A stretch of 64,000 bases of DNA from Abyssibacter profundi. GTDB lineage: Bacteria > Pseudomonadota > Gammaproteobacteria > Nevskiales > OUC007. The position numbers and the translations under genes are program-made. The stretch covers positions 124,001 through 188,000 of the forward strand of contig NZ_QEQK01000005.1 in the NCBI RefSeq assembly GCF_003151135.1, written 5' to 3'. Positions 41,878-49,807 of the stretch are shown in pieces; position 1 is the stretch's first letter, and every line of letters begins with the position of its first letter. Below the pieces are notes generated by a model, which was not told where the DNA came from, ran no database searches, and saw nothing but the letters and a program-made list of their open reading frames with translations.

Positions 41878-42675
41878 ATGAGCGATGACCTGCTGGTCGA
41901 GAAAAAAGGCGCCATTGCCTGGCTGACCTTTAATACCCCCAAGAGCCGGAATGCGTTGTCCGATGCCATGGTCGAGATTGGCACCGCCGCGCTGGATGAT
42001 CTGGCCAACGACCCGGCCATCCGTGTCGTGGCCTTACAGGGTGCCGAAGGCAACTTCATGGCCGGCGGCAACCTCAAGTCGTTTGCCACCACGTTTGCCA
42101 AGCCACCGGCCGAGCGCCGTGAGGGTTTTGCAGAGACCATCGGCGCCTTCCATGTGTTCATGGACAAGCTCCGCAATTTTCCGAAGCCGTTGATCGCCTG
42201 TGTCGAGGGCGCCTGCGCCGGTGCGGGCGTGTCGTTCATGATGGTTGCGGACATGGCCGTGGCCAAGCAGAGCGCCTTTTTCACGCTGGCCTATATCAAT
42301 ATCGGCACCAGCCCGGACGGGGGCAGCACGTTCCACCTGCCGCGCATTGTCGGCGTCCGCAAGGCCAAGGAAATCGCCATGCTGGGTGATCGCTTCGATG
42401 CCGAGACAGCGCGCGACTGGAATCTCGTGAATTTCGTCTACGCCGACGACGAGTACGAGGCCCAGCGCGATGCCCTGCTGGCGCGTATCGCCCGGGGGCC
42501 GACCGCAGCTATCGCCAAGACCAAGGGGCTGATCAACCAGAGCTTCGAGTCGGATCTGCCCACCCAGTTGGCCAGCGAACAGACCTGTTTTGCCGATTCG
42601 TCGATCACGGCCGATTTTTCGGAAGGCATCACGGCCTTCATCGAAAAGCGCAAGCCCGAGTTCAAGGGCGAATAG
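41878..42675 (+). CDS. Enoyl-CoA hydratase/isomerase family protein
   Basis: 265 residues from ATG 41878, placed 7 bases after a GGAG; the frame is open further upstream as a shadow of hmuV. The crotonase fold is clear: AIAWLTFNTPKSRNALSDAMV, GNFMAGGNLKSFA (oxyanion hole), CVEGACAGAGVSFMMVADMAVA (second oxyanion hole) and FTLAYINIGTSPDGGSTFHLPRIVG. The usual catalytic Glu pair is not obvious: the second position reads NIGTSPDGG, as in isomerase-type members. The substrate is unknown, with fatty-acid or aromatic degradation possible. Its relation to the haem operon is only positional. Confidence 0.85.
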   Translation: MSDDLLVEKKGAIAWLTFNTPKSRNALSDAMVEIGTAALDDLANDPAIRVVALQGAEGNFMAGGNLKSFATTFAKPPAERREGFAETIGAFHVFMDKLRNFPKPLIACVEGACAGAGVSFMMVADMAVAKQSAFFTLAYINIGTSPDGGSTFHLPRIVGVRKAKEIAMLGDRFDAETARDWNLVNFVYADDEYEAQRDALLARIARGPTAAIAKTKGLINQSFESDLPTQLASEQTCFADSSITADFSEGITAFIEKRKPEFKGE

Positions 42676-42682
42676 GCCAGTG

Positions 42683-42720
42683 CCGGCCCGGGTGCGCAGC
42701 CCTGCAAGCGCCCGGGCCGG
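42683..42720 (+). terminator. Hairpin between the hydratase gene and lipA
   Basis: A perfect 10-base stem, CCGGCCCGGG and CCCGGGCCGG, encloses an 18-base loop 8 bases after the hydratase stop. No U-tract follows, so it may act as a Rho-assisted terminator or an RNA boundary. Confidence 0.4.
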
Positions 42721-42738
42721 AGGCGTACACTTGCGCCC

Positions 42739-43740
42739 ATGAGCGATTTCAAAGGCATTCCTGTCGTCACCAGCGGCAGCAAGTACCGCACCGAGCAGGG
42801 TTTCACGGCCATCAAGGATGGCATCAAGCAGCGCGCCAGCGAGGTCGAGCGACCGCCGCGGATGCGCAAGCCCTCGTGGATTAAGGCCAAGCTGCCATCG
42901 GGCGCGGGCTATAACGCAGTCAAGCAGAACGTGGATGAGCATCGGCTGGCCACGGTCTGCGAAGAATCCAAATGCCCGAATATCGGGGAGTGCTGGAGCC
43001 ACGGCACCGCCACGATCATGTTGATGGGCGAAGTCTGCACCCGGGCCTGTCGCTTCTGCTCGGTCAACACCGGTAACCCGCGCGGCTGGCTGGATGCCGA
43101 CGAGCCCAAGAATTCGGCCGAATCCGTCCGACTGATGAATCTGCGTTACATCGTGCTGACTTCGGTGGATCGCGATGATCTGGCCGATGGCGGCGCCGCC
43201 CACTATGCGGCCTGCATCCGCGAGATTCTGCGGGTCAATCCTGAGGTCAACGTCGAGGCCCTGACCCCGGACTTTTCCGGCAGCCACGCCGCCGTCGAGA
43301 CCGTGGTGGATTCCGGCCTGCATGTGTTTGCCCAGAACGTGGAAACCGTGCGCCGGCTGACGCACCCGGTACGTGACGCCCGCGCGAGCTATGAACGCAC
43401 GCTGGATGTGCTGGCCCACGCCAAGCGTCACCGCCCAGACGTGATCACCAAGACCAGCCTGATGGTGGGTCTGGGTGAGACCGAGGACGAGCTTCTCGAA
43501 ACCATGGATGACCTGCGGGCCATCGATGTGGACATCGTCACCTTTGGTCAGTACCTGCAGCCCACACCCAATCACCTGGCCATCGAGCGCTTCGTCACCC
43601 CCGACGAATTCGCCCGCTACCGCGAGGCCGGGCTGGCCAAGGGCTTTATGGAGGTCGTCTCCGGCCCGCTGGTGCGCTCCAGTTACCGCGCGGACCGGGT
43701 GTTCGAGCAGAACAACGTCGGGTTGCCCGCGGCCTCCTAA
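42739..43740 (+). CDS. lipA: Lipoyl synthase
   Basis: 333 residues, typical length. LipA inserts two sulfurs into octanoyl-protein using radical SAM chemistry. The auxiliary cluster cysteines are Cys74, Cys79 and Cys85 ([12 protein letters not shown]), the SAM-cluster cysteines Cys100, Cys104 and Cys107 (CTRACRFC), with the C-terminal RSSYRA serine ligand also present. lipB is not adjacent. Confidence 0.96.
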   Translation: MSDFKGIPVVTSGSKYRTEQGFTAIKDGIKQRASEVERPPRMRKPSWIKAKLPSGAGYNAVKQNVDEHRLATVCEESKCPNIGECWSHGTATIMLMGEVCTRACRFCSVNTGNPRGWLDADEPKNSAESVRLMNLRYIVLTSVDRDDLADGGAAHYAACIREILRVNPEVNVEALTPDFSGSHAAVETVVDSGLHVFAQNVETVRRLTHPVRDARASYERTLDVLAHAKRHRPDVITKTSLMVGLGETEDELLETMDDLRAIDVDIVTFGQYLQPTPNHLAIERFVTPDEFARYREAGLAKGFMEVVSGPLVRSSYRADRVFEQNNVGLPAAS

Positions 43741-43821
43741 GGCGGCTGCACGAACGGGCGGGTGGATCAGGATGATCCCGTCGCCCGGGAACCCTGAACA
43801 ACTCAGACCATCGGACTGCAC

Positions 43822-44793
43822 ATGGATGTGATTCAAGACCTGATTGAGGCCATTAGCTGGGATGTGATCATCGGCACCTCAGTGCGGGTGCTGCTGATAC
43901 TGCTGCTGGGCTTTGCCCTGATGTCGGCCTTGCGCCTGGTGCTGGGCAAGCTGGAAACCCGGCTTATCGCCCAGAGCAAGAACAGCGGCGAAACCCCGGG
44001 TGAGGCGACCAAACGCGTCGAAACCCTGATCCGGCTGGTGAGGCAGGGCATCCGCGTGGTGCTATGGCTCACCATTTTGCTGGTGGTGCTCAAGGAGATC
44101 GGCGTGGATGTCGCGCCCATTCTGGCCAGCGCCGGCGTGGTGGGGCTGGCGGTGGGTTTCGGGGCGCAAAACCTCGTCCGCGACGTGATTTCTGGCTTTT
44201 TCTTCATCATGGAGAACCAGGTGCGCGTGGGCGATGTGGCCATCGTCAACGGCACGGGCGGGCTGGTCGAGCGCATGAATTTTCGCACCATCACCCTGCG
44301 TGACCTGGGTGGAGCCGTGCACGTGTTCCCCAACGGCACGGTTAACACGCTCTCAAACCTGACCCGCGACTGGTCGGCCTACCTGATGGACATCGGCGTG
44401 GCCTATAAGGAAGACCCCGATCATGTCATCGACATCATGCGGCGGGTGGGTGCCGAGCTGCGCGAAGACCCGGTGCTGGGCCGACACATGCTGGGTGATA
44501 TCGAGGTGTTCGGCGTGGACAAGCTGGGCGACTCCGCAGTGATCATCAAGGCGCGGATTCGCACGCTGCCCATTCGGCAATGGGACGTGGGTCGCGAGTA
44601 TCTCAAGCGGCTTAAGCGCGCCTTCGACGAGGCTGGCGTGGAGATCCCGTTCCCGCATCGCACCTTGTACTTTGGCGAGGCCAGCAAGCCGATTGCACTG
44701 GAACTGGCCGAGCGGGCGCGGCAGCAGCGTGAAGACTGGACGCAGGGCGGGCAACGCACGGCCCCGGCCGACAACGTCGATACCGACGGCTAG
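43822..44793 (+). CDS. Small-conductance mechanosensitive channel (MscS family)
   Basis: 323 residues with three membrane segments in the first ~130 residues. The pore helix has the Ala/Gly pattern ILASAGVVGLAVGFGAQNLVRDVISGFFFIMENQVRVGD, the best-known MscS block, then the beta domain (GLVERMNFRTITLRDLGGAVHVFPNG) and a C-terminal alpha/beta domain (EIPFPHRTLYF). It would release solutes on hypo-osmotic shock. An extra linker sits before the third helix (SGETPGEATKRVETLI). Confidence 0.93.
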   Translation: MDVIQDLIEAISWDVIIGTSVRVLLILLLGFALMSALRLVLGKLETRLIAQSKNSGETPGEATKRVETLIRLVRQGIRVVLWLTILLVVLKEIGVDVAPILASAGVVGLAVGFGAQNLVRDVISGFFFIMENQVRVGDVAIVNGTGGLVERMNFRTITLRDLGGAVHVFPNGTVNTLSNLTRDWSAYLMDIGVAYKEDPDHVIDIMRRVGAELREDPVLGRHMLGDIEVFGVDKLGDSAVIIKARIRTLPIRQWDVGREYLKRLKRAFDEAGVEIPFPHRTLYFGEASKPIALELAERARQQREDWTQGGQRTAPADNVDTDG

Positions 44794-44900
44794 TCGGGGG
44801 CGGGTTTGCACCTGCTGGTGCAGGCCAAAACGCGAAACCCTGTGAAGGCTCTGACATGATGCCGGTCTAGTCTTGTCTCAACGTCTTGCTGGAGCCTCGC

Positions 44901-47090
44901 ATGTCGCGCGCCCGTCTCATCCTGCTGCTGGTGGTGATTGCCGCCGTCGTGGCGTTCTTCGCTCTCGACCTGGGGCGGTTCTTCTCGCTGGAATCGATTA
45001 AGGCGCAGCAGGCGCAAATCGATGCGCTCTACCAAGCCAACCCCTGGGTGACGGCGCTGGGTTTTCTGGCGGTTTATATCGCCGTGACCGCGTTGTCGTT
45101 GCCGGGCGCAGCCATTCTCACGTTGACGGCGGGTGCCATCTTCGGCCTGGGCCTGGGCACGGTGCTGGCCTCGATTGCATCGACCACCGGCGCCACGCTG
45201 GCCTTTCTGATCGCGCGCTTCCTGCTACGCGACACCGTGCAGTCCAAGTACGGCAAGCGGCTGGAGGCCATTAACCGCGGCGTCGAGAAAGATGGGGCCT
45301 TCTACCTGTTCGGCCTGCGCCTGGTGCCGGCATTTCCGTTTTTCGTCATCAACCTGGCCATGGGGCTCACGCCGATCAAGACGGTGACCTTTGCCGTAGT
45401 GAGTTGGGCGGGGATGCTGGCCGGCACGGTGGTCTACGTGAACGCCGGTACGCAGCTGTCCCAGATCTCCAGCCTGGGGGATATCGCCTCTCCGGGACTC
45501 ATCGGCTCTTTTGTGCTGCTGGGTGTCTTCCCGCTCATCGCCAAAAAAGTCATGGACTGGATCAAGGCCCGGCGCGTTTACAAGGGCTGGGAGCGGCCGG
45601 GGCGCTACGACCGCAATCTTGTCGTGATCGGTGGGGGCGCAGCGGGCCTGGTCAGTGCCTACATTGGCGCGGTCACACGAGCCAAGGTCACGCTCATCGA
45701 GAAGCACAAAATGGGTGGCGATTGTCTGAACTACGGCTGTGTGCCCTCCAAGGCCGTGCTGCGCTCGGCCAAGCTGCTGTCGCACATGGCCCGCTCGCAG
45801 GAATTCGGCATCCGCAAGGCCGAGGCCGAGGTCGACTTCGCCGAAATCATGGAGCGCGTGCAGCAGGTCATCACCGACATCGAGCCGCATGACTCACCCG
45901 AGCGCTATGAGTCCATGGGGGTGGAAGTGATCGAAGGCGCCGCGAACATCACCTCACCCTGGTCGGTGGAGGTCAACGGCCGCACGCTAACCACCCGCTC
46001 TATCATCATCGCGGCCGGGGCCGAGCCGCTGGTGCCGCCCATCCCCGGTCTGGATCAAGTGGACTACCTGACCTCCGACACCGTGTGGACCCTGCGTGAG
46101 CTGCCGCAGCGGCTGGTCGTGCTGGGTGGTGGGCCCATTGGTTCGGAGCTGTCGCAGGCCTTTGCGAGATTGGGCTCCAAGGTCACCCAGGTTGAGATGG
46201 CCGACCGCATCATGGGCAAGGAAGACCCGGATGTGTCCGACGCCGTCACCGCACGATTCAAAGCCGAAGGCATCGACGTCCGCACCGGCCACACCGGCAA
46301 GGGCGTGGACGTCGAGGACGGCCAAGCCTACCTGCGGGTGCAAACGCCGGACGGCAGCGAAGAGCGCATCGCCTTCGATCGCATCCTGCTGGCGCTGGGC
46401 CGCAAGGCGCGACTTTCCGGCTACGGGTTGGAGACCCTCGGCATCGAGGCAGACCGCACCATCCTCGCCGACGAATTCCTGCAGACCAAGTACCCCAACA
46501 TCTACGTGGCGGGCGACGTGGCTGGTCCCTACCAGTTCACACATACGGCCTCGCATATGGCCTGGTATGCGGCGGTCAACGCCTTGTTCGGTCAGTTCAA
46601 GCGGTTCCGGGTGGATTACTCAGTGGTGCCCTGGGCCACCTTCACCGACCCCGAAGTGGCGCATGTTGGCCACAACGAAACCTCGGCACGTGAGGCCGGA
46701 ATCGAGTTTGAGGTGACCACCTACGGTATCGACGACCTCGACCGGGCCATCGCCGACTCCGAGGCCCATGGTTTTGTCAAAGTGCTCACCGTGCCCGGCA
46801 AAGACAAAATTCTGGGTGTCACCATCGTCGGCGAACACGCCGCAGAACTGCTAGCTGAATACACCCTGGCCATGCGCCACGGCCTGGGGCTCAACAAAAT
46901 CATGGGCACCATCCACGTTTACCCGACCCTGTCAGAAGCCAACAAATACGCCGCCGGCCAGTGGAAAAACACCCACAAACCCGAAACCGTGCTGCGTTGG
47001 GTCGAGCGTTTCCACGACTGGCGCCGCAAAGGCGGCGGCGACGACCGGCCCTCGGTCACCGAGGTGCAGGCAAAGCAGACGCCACACTGA
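44901..47090 (+). CDS. TVP38/DedA-like membrane domain fused to a MerA-type flavoprotein
   Basis: 729 residues from ATG 44901, with GGAG seven bases upstream. The first ~210 residues hold five or six membrane segments with the TVP38/SNARE-associated motif (ALSLPGAAILTLTAGAIFGL, FLLRDTVQSKYGKRLEAINR, FPFFVINLAMGLTP). After a linker, a pyridine-nucleotide-disulfide oxidoreductase domain begins: VVIGGGAAGLVSA (FAD), the redox pair Cys275/Cys280 in GGDCLNYGCVPSK, VVLGGGPIGSELSQ (NADH), IYVAGDVAGPYQF and the dimerisation end HVYPTLSEA. The partner substrate is unknown. No merR-type regulator or mer gene is nearby. The stop is followed by the integron region. Confidence 0.92.
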   Translation: MSRARLILLLVVIAAVVAFFALDLGRFFSLESIKAQQAQIDALYQANPWVTALGFLAVYIAVTALSLPGAAILTLTAGAIFGLGLGTVLASIASTTGATLAFLIARFLLRDTVQSKYGKRLEAINRGVEKDGAFYLFGLRLVPAFPFFVINLAMGLTPIKTVTFAVVSWAGMLAGTVVYVNAGTQLSQISSLGDIASPGLIGSFVLLGVFPLIAKKVMDWIKARRVYKGWERPGRYDRNLVVIGGGAAGLVSAYIGAVTRAKVTLIEKHKMGGDCLNYGCVPSKAVLRSAKLLSHMARSQEFGIRKAEAEVDFAEIMERVQQVITDIEPHDSPERYESMGVEVIEGAANITSPWSVEVNGRTLTTRSIIIAAGAEPLVPPIPGLDQVDYLTSDTVWTLRELPQRLVVLGGGPIGSELSQAFARLGSKVTQVEMADRIMGKEDPDVSDAVTARFKAEGIDVRTGHTGKGVDVEDGQAYLRVQTPDGSEERIAFDRILLALGRKARLSGYGLETLGIEADRTILADEFLQTKYPNIYVAGDVAGPYQFTHTASHMAWYAAVNALFGQFKRFRVDYSVVPWATFTDPEVAHVGHNETSAREAGIEFEVTTYGIDDLDRAIADSEAHGFVKVLTVPGKDKILGVTIVGEHAAELLAEYTLAMRHGLGLNKIMGTIHVYPTLSEANKYAAGQWKNTHKPETVLRWVERFHDWRRKGGGDDRPSVTEVQAKQTPH

Positions 47091-47263
47091 ATGCCCGCGA
47101 CACGGACGAAAAGATGCCCGCTCATGCCATGTTCTCAGAGAGGCGGTTCCTGAAATATCACAACTGACCGGCGATGAGCATTGAAGTGAGTTTCTAACAT
47201 TCGCGGCAGAACGAACCGATCTACACCACGTGTTATCGTCCTCGTGATGATGACGGAGCCACC

Positions 47264-47536
47264 ATGCAAGTCGATGCCGTTACGTTCGGAAAATCGGTTG
47301 TCTGGAAACCTTTGCACAAGATGCAGGCCATGAGTCAAGCAACAGTAGACCGGCATTCGGGCGCTCTCGGTGAGGTTCGCCAGATTAGGCGGCCTAAGCC
47401 CAATATTTGCGTTGATTCCGGGCAGAGACTCGTGGCTATCAACTCAATAAGTGATTGTTTTAACGAGGGAAGGTCCGACGTCCAGCAGGCCCGCGTTGGT
47501 GGATTAGGTGGCCTCTGTCCATCCAATAAGCGTTAG
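47264..47536 (+). CDS. Uncertain small open frame before the cassette array
   Basis: 90 codons from ATG 47264, preceded by GGAG at suitable spacing, and ending in the TAG of the GTTAG core that starts cassette 1. I recognise no family, and the sequence has no clear domain. It could be a real gene in a decayed cassette, or chance. It covers most of the 441-base stretch 47091-47531 between the flavoprotein gene and the first cassette; apart from a possible degenerate recombination site at 47455-47538, I see nothing else there. Confidence 0.25.
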   Translation: MQVDAVTFGKSVVWKPLHKMQAMSQATVDRHSGALGEVRQIRRPKPNICVDSGQRLVAINSISDCFNEGRSDVQQARVGGLGGLCPSNKR

Positions 47537-47554
47537 AACCCTAAGGAAGAATCA

Positions 47555-47803
47555 GTGGCACACCCGTCCCTATTTAAGAGTGTCCTCTTCGGTTACGTAG
47601 TGGGCGCTGGCGCGTTCTTTCTGCCGCTGTGGCTGCTCTTTGCCATGCCATCTATGGCTCAACAGGCCGACATTGGCTGGGCGAAGGCAATAGGCACGGC
47701 CGCATTGATACCGGTCATCCTCATCTTCCAAGGCATTATCCTCGGCGGCATCGTCAAGTTCGGCTGGTGGATCATCCGTAAGGTGCAGAGATCACCCTCA
47801 TGA
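47555..47803 (+). CDS. Cassette 1: small two-helix membrane protein
   Basis: 82 residues starting at GTG 47555, with AAGGAAGA upstream. Two membrane segments are evident (~9-32, ~46-72: IGTAALIPVILIFQGIILGGIVKFGWWII), and the end is basic (RKVQRSPS). No family recognised. It is 8 bases upstream of its attC, and expression presumably depends on an outside promoter. Small membrane proteins are common in cassettes; toxin, defence or transport-accessory roles are all possible and untested. Confidence 0.7.
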   Translation: MAHPSLFKSVLFGYVVGAGAFFLPLWLLFAMPSMAQQADIGWAKAIGTAALIPVILIFQGIILGGIVKFGWWIIRKVQRSPS

Positions 47804-47811
47804 GCGTTGTA

Positions 47812-47882
47812 GTTCTAACAAGCAGTTCCAGCCGACAAATTCGCGCTGCGCGCGACTTCGCGGCTGAGCTGCGGCGTTAGGC
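47812..47882 (+). repeat. attC site of cassette 1
   Basis: 71 bases from GTTCTAAC to GTTAGGC. The left arm AGCAGTTCCAGCCGA and the right arm GCGGCTGAGCTGC pair imperfectly, and the loop is GC-rich. The GTTAGGC core opens cassette 2. Confidence 0.9.
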
Positions 47883-47886
47883 ACCC

Positions 47887-48201
47887 ATGAACGGAACTGA
47901 CAAGTTCAATCTCTACCCGATGGCAGTGCTCGTTGTCGCTGCAAGAACGTCTACTCTACATATATCTTGGTTACTGCTCGTGATCGGTGGTCCAATGGTG
48001 TATTTCAACAATACGTTGTCTCTCATGGGGAAGCTCGTCGTAGTCCTCATCGTATTTATAGCCATCTGGGTCTGCTACTTTCTTCTATGCTGGGCATTTC
48101 ATCGCCGGAGTCTCCGCAAGGAGGAAAACCTTGCTGCATACCAGGCGCTAAGCGTTACGGAACGCGGACATCAGCTCGGTTCGTGGCTCGAGGATTGGTG
48201 A
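47887..48201 (+). CDS. Cassette 2: small membrane protein
   Basis: 104 residues from ATG 47887, only 4 bases after the GTTAGGC core and with no Shine-Dalgarno sequence, as often seen in cassettes; an internal ATG at 47920 is the alternative. Two membrane segments (~25-41: ISWLLLVIGGPMVYF, ~47-71: LVVVLIVFIAIWVCYFLLCWAF) precede a charged tail (HRRSLRKEENLAAYQALSVTERGHQLGSWLEDW). No family recognised. The stop lies 7 bases before its attC. Confidence 0.65.
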   Translation: MNGTDKFNLYPMAVLVVAARTSTLHISWLLLVIGGPMVYFNNTLSLMGKLVVVLIVFIAIWVCYFLLCWAFHRRSLRKEENLAAYQALSVTERGHQLGSWLEDW

Positions 48202-48208
48202 CACTGAA

Positions 48209-48280
48209 TGCCTAACAAGTGGTTCCAGGCGACAAAATTTTGCTGCGCGAAAATTTCGTGCCTGAACCACGGCGTTATGC
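48209..48280 (+). repeat. attC site of cassette 2
   Basis: 72 bases from TGCCTAAC to GTTATGC. Arms GTGGTTCCAGGC and GCCTGAACCAC pair with a single unpaired base, the extrahelical-base pattern of attC, around an AT-rich loop with AAAATTTT and AAAATTT. The core opens cassette 3. Confidence 0.93.
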
Positions 48281-48325
48281 GCCAACCCAGCAATCCAGAG
48301 CCGTCTCAAAAGCTAGGAGAAATAT

Positions 48326-48685
48326 ATGTCAGATTCAGTCTCAACCTTCTTTGAAGCATGGCAAATCGAAGATGCCAATGCTCGAAAAGAGAAAATTACT
48401 GCCGCTGTATCAGAAGGCATCAAGTATGACGACCCTCGCACGCCGGAGACCATTACGGGCATCGAGGCATTAAGCGACTATGACGGCATGTTCAGTGCAA
48501 ACGCTCCGGGCTGGTCAGCCAAAGTCGTCAAAAGCGACACCATCGGTGGCATCACAAGAAGCACAGTTGCTTTTGGCGGGAAAGGCCCTGATGGAACGGA
48601 GCAAGTGCAACTGGGGCAGTATTATTCGGAAACGGAAGGTGGTCTAGTTTCGCGCTTTGTGGGATTTGTCGGCACCGGCGAGTAG
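48326..48685 (+). CDS. Cassette 3: NTF2/SnoaL-like protein
   Basis: 119 residues from ATG 48326 with AGGAGA upstream. The sequence (SDSVSTFFEAWQIEDANARKEKITAAVSEGIKYDDP, then GIEALSDYDGMF, AFGGKGPDGTEQVQLGQYYSETEGG LVSRFVGF) follows the short cone-shaped NTF2/SnoaL fold: N-terminal helix, conserved W/YxDP, central ligand pocket. Such proteins bind or isomerise small ligands, and many are of unknown function. It is soluble and cytoplasmic with no signal peptide. Confidence 0.75.
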   Translation: MSDSVSTFFEAWQIEDANARKEKITAAVSEGIKYDDPRTPETITGIEALSDYDGMFSANAPGWSAKVVKSDTIGGITRSTVAFGGKGPDGTEQVQLGQYYSETEGGLVSRFVGFVGTGE

Positions 48686-48711
48686 CAATAGTCGCTGTTG
48701 CAGCTACACAT

Positions 48712-48801
48712 GGCGCATAACAAGTGCATGGAGAGGGACGTTTTTTCCGCTACGCGCTTCGCGCTCCACTCCAATAACGCCCCTCATGCACGGCGTTAGG
48801 C
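48712..48801 (+). repeat. attC site of cassette 3
   Basis: About 90 bases from GGCGCATAAC to GTTAGGC. Arms GTGCATGGAGAGGGACGTT and AATAACGCCCCTCATGCAC pair imperfectly; the inner part TACGCGCTTCGCGCTCC can form a second hairpin. The core opens cassette 4. Confidence 0.92.
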
Positions 48802-48805
48802 GTCA

Positions 48806-49681
48806 ATGGGCGATAGTGCAATGTTGAAGCAGCTGCTAAATCTACCGGAATCAGTTACAGACCAACGGCTCCGAGAAATCTGCGACGATTTCGATGCCAC
48901 GGTATACCCGAAGGTTCGAGTTGCTGATGTGCTGCCGATTGAGAAAAGCGGCATAGACAATGAGCAGTATCGCTACGCCCTTCAGGCACATTTTGATTTT
49001 GTTGTTGCCGATTCGAAGGCACATCCTCTATTCGTAGTCGAGTTCGATGGAAGCTCACACTCAGAGCCAGACGCAAAACGCCGAGATCGACTCAAGAACG
49101 CGCTGTGGGAACGATTCAATGTTCCAATTTTGCGGATCAATCGCCGTTACTTGAGTGACAAATTCTCCGATTGGGACTTATTGCGCTGGTTCGCCACTGT
49201 GTTTTTCGTGAAACGGTCGTGGGATGAAGATGTTGAGTCGGGCCGTATCCCCCCGGAGGATTCGGTTTTTGATCCTGCATTCGTTTCGGTTCGAACGAAA
49301 TCAGGTTACCTCGGCCTTGATCTGGAGCGAGGCGCATGGGCAGAGTTTGGGCGTCTCTCTCAAGCTCAGAAAATCCCATGGCATATTCCAAATTGGATTA
49401 CGGCCCGAGACACTGAAGGGGTTCTAAGGGCCATCGCCTGGATGCCTGTATCAAATGATGAAGCTGTCGTTGCTGAGACGGCAATGCACCCCCACAATCT
49501 AGGTGACTGGGTTCAATTTGCAGTCCGGGGCATTGTCCTAACCCACCTAATGAAAAATCTAACGCAGGTGCTCGAAGGAAAAGACGTCGCAAGGCCGCGC
49601 GAGGAGATCGTGGGTCGCGCCCGAGAATTCGAATCAGCACATACCGTTATCATGGCCTTCGGCTTGGTGGAGCCTAAGTGA
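48806..49681 (+). CDS. Cassette 4: DUF2726-type protein with a nuclease-like fold
   Basis: 291 residues from ATG 48806, just after the attC core; ATG 48821 is an alternative. Residues ~55-115 match the DUF2726/Vsr-like endonuclease core: Asp64 in AHFDFVVADSKAHP, the acidic strand VVEFDGSSHSEP with Glu79, Asp81 and His85, then RDRLKNALWERFNVPILRIN, the helix-strand that follows in this superfamily. The C-terminal half (~120-291) has no domain I recognise (SGYLGLDLERGAWAEFGRL, RAIAWMPVSND). Integron cassettes often carry phage-defence genes, so DNA cleavage in defence is a reasonable idea, not shown. Confidence 0.78.
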   Translation: MGDSAMLKQLLNLPESVTDQRLREICDDFDATVYPKVRVADVLPIEKSGIDNEQYRYALQAHFDFVVADSKAHPLFVVEFDGSSHSEPDAKRRDRLKNALWERFNVPILRINRRYLSDKFSDWDLLRWFATVFFVKRSWDEDVESGRIPPEDSVFDPAFVSVRTKSGYLGLDLERGAWAEFGRLSQAQKIPWHIPNWITARDTEGVLRAIAWMPVSNDEAVVAETAMHPHNLGDWVQFAVRGIVLTHLMKNLTQVLEGKDVARPREEIVGRAREFESAHTVIMAFGLVEPK

Positions 49682-49700
49682 TTGTAAACATGGTAGAAAA

Positions 49701-49807
49701 GACGCCTAACAAATCGTATATGGACTCCTCCCGCAACCGGGCAGTCGAAGACGTCTAGATCGAGGCGATAGAGGTGCGGTTGCGGTCGTATATTCGGCCT
49801 GTTGATG
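49701..49807 (+). repeat. attC site of cassette 4 (diverged or last)
   Basis: About 107 bases from GACGCCTAAC to GTTGATG. Left AACAAATCGTATATGGAC and right-arm complement AACAGGCCGAATATACGAC match in most positions, and CCGCAACCG pairs with CGGTTGCGG. No later site complements GTTGATGGGC, so the array seems to end here. From 49808 to 49992 there is no gene; 49952-49974 holds the phrase AATAGGCGACAGACCCC, which may be debris of an element. Confidence 0.7.

Larger units (their letters stand above)
47532..49807 (+). mobile_element. Integron gene-cassette array, four cassettes, no integrase in the window
   Basis: Four units follow each other: 47533-47876, 47877-48274, 48275-48795 and 48796-49801. 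Each holds one plus-strand gene and ends in an imperfect palindrome bounded by a (C/A)TAAC box and a GTT core. The decisive sign is that the left end of every attC is the reverse complement of the start of its own cassette: GTTAGAAC with GTTCTAAC, GTTAGGCA with TGCCTAAC, GTTATGCGCC with GGCGCATAAC, and GTTAGGCGTC with GACGCCTAAC. This is expected only if each unit was once a circle. No intI frame is present on either strand here, so it is a CALIN or the remote end of an integron. Base composition is visibly lower in G+C than the flanks. Confidence 0.93.

Noticed and set aside
42034-43836. 600-codon open frame on the minus strand
   Set aside because: Antisense to the hydratase gene and lipA, both certain; no recognised domain.
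47135-47526. Minus-strand open frames that might have been an integrase remnant
   Set aside because: They contain none of the tyrosine-recombinase residues or IntI-specific helix; no intI remains can be claimed.
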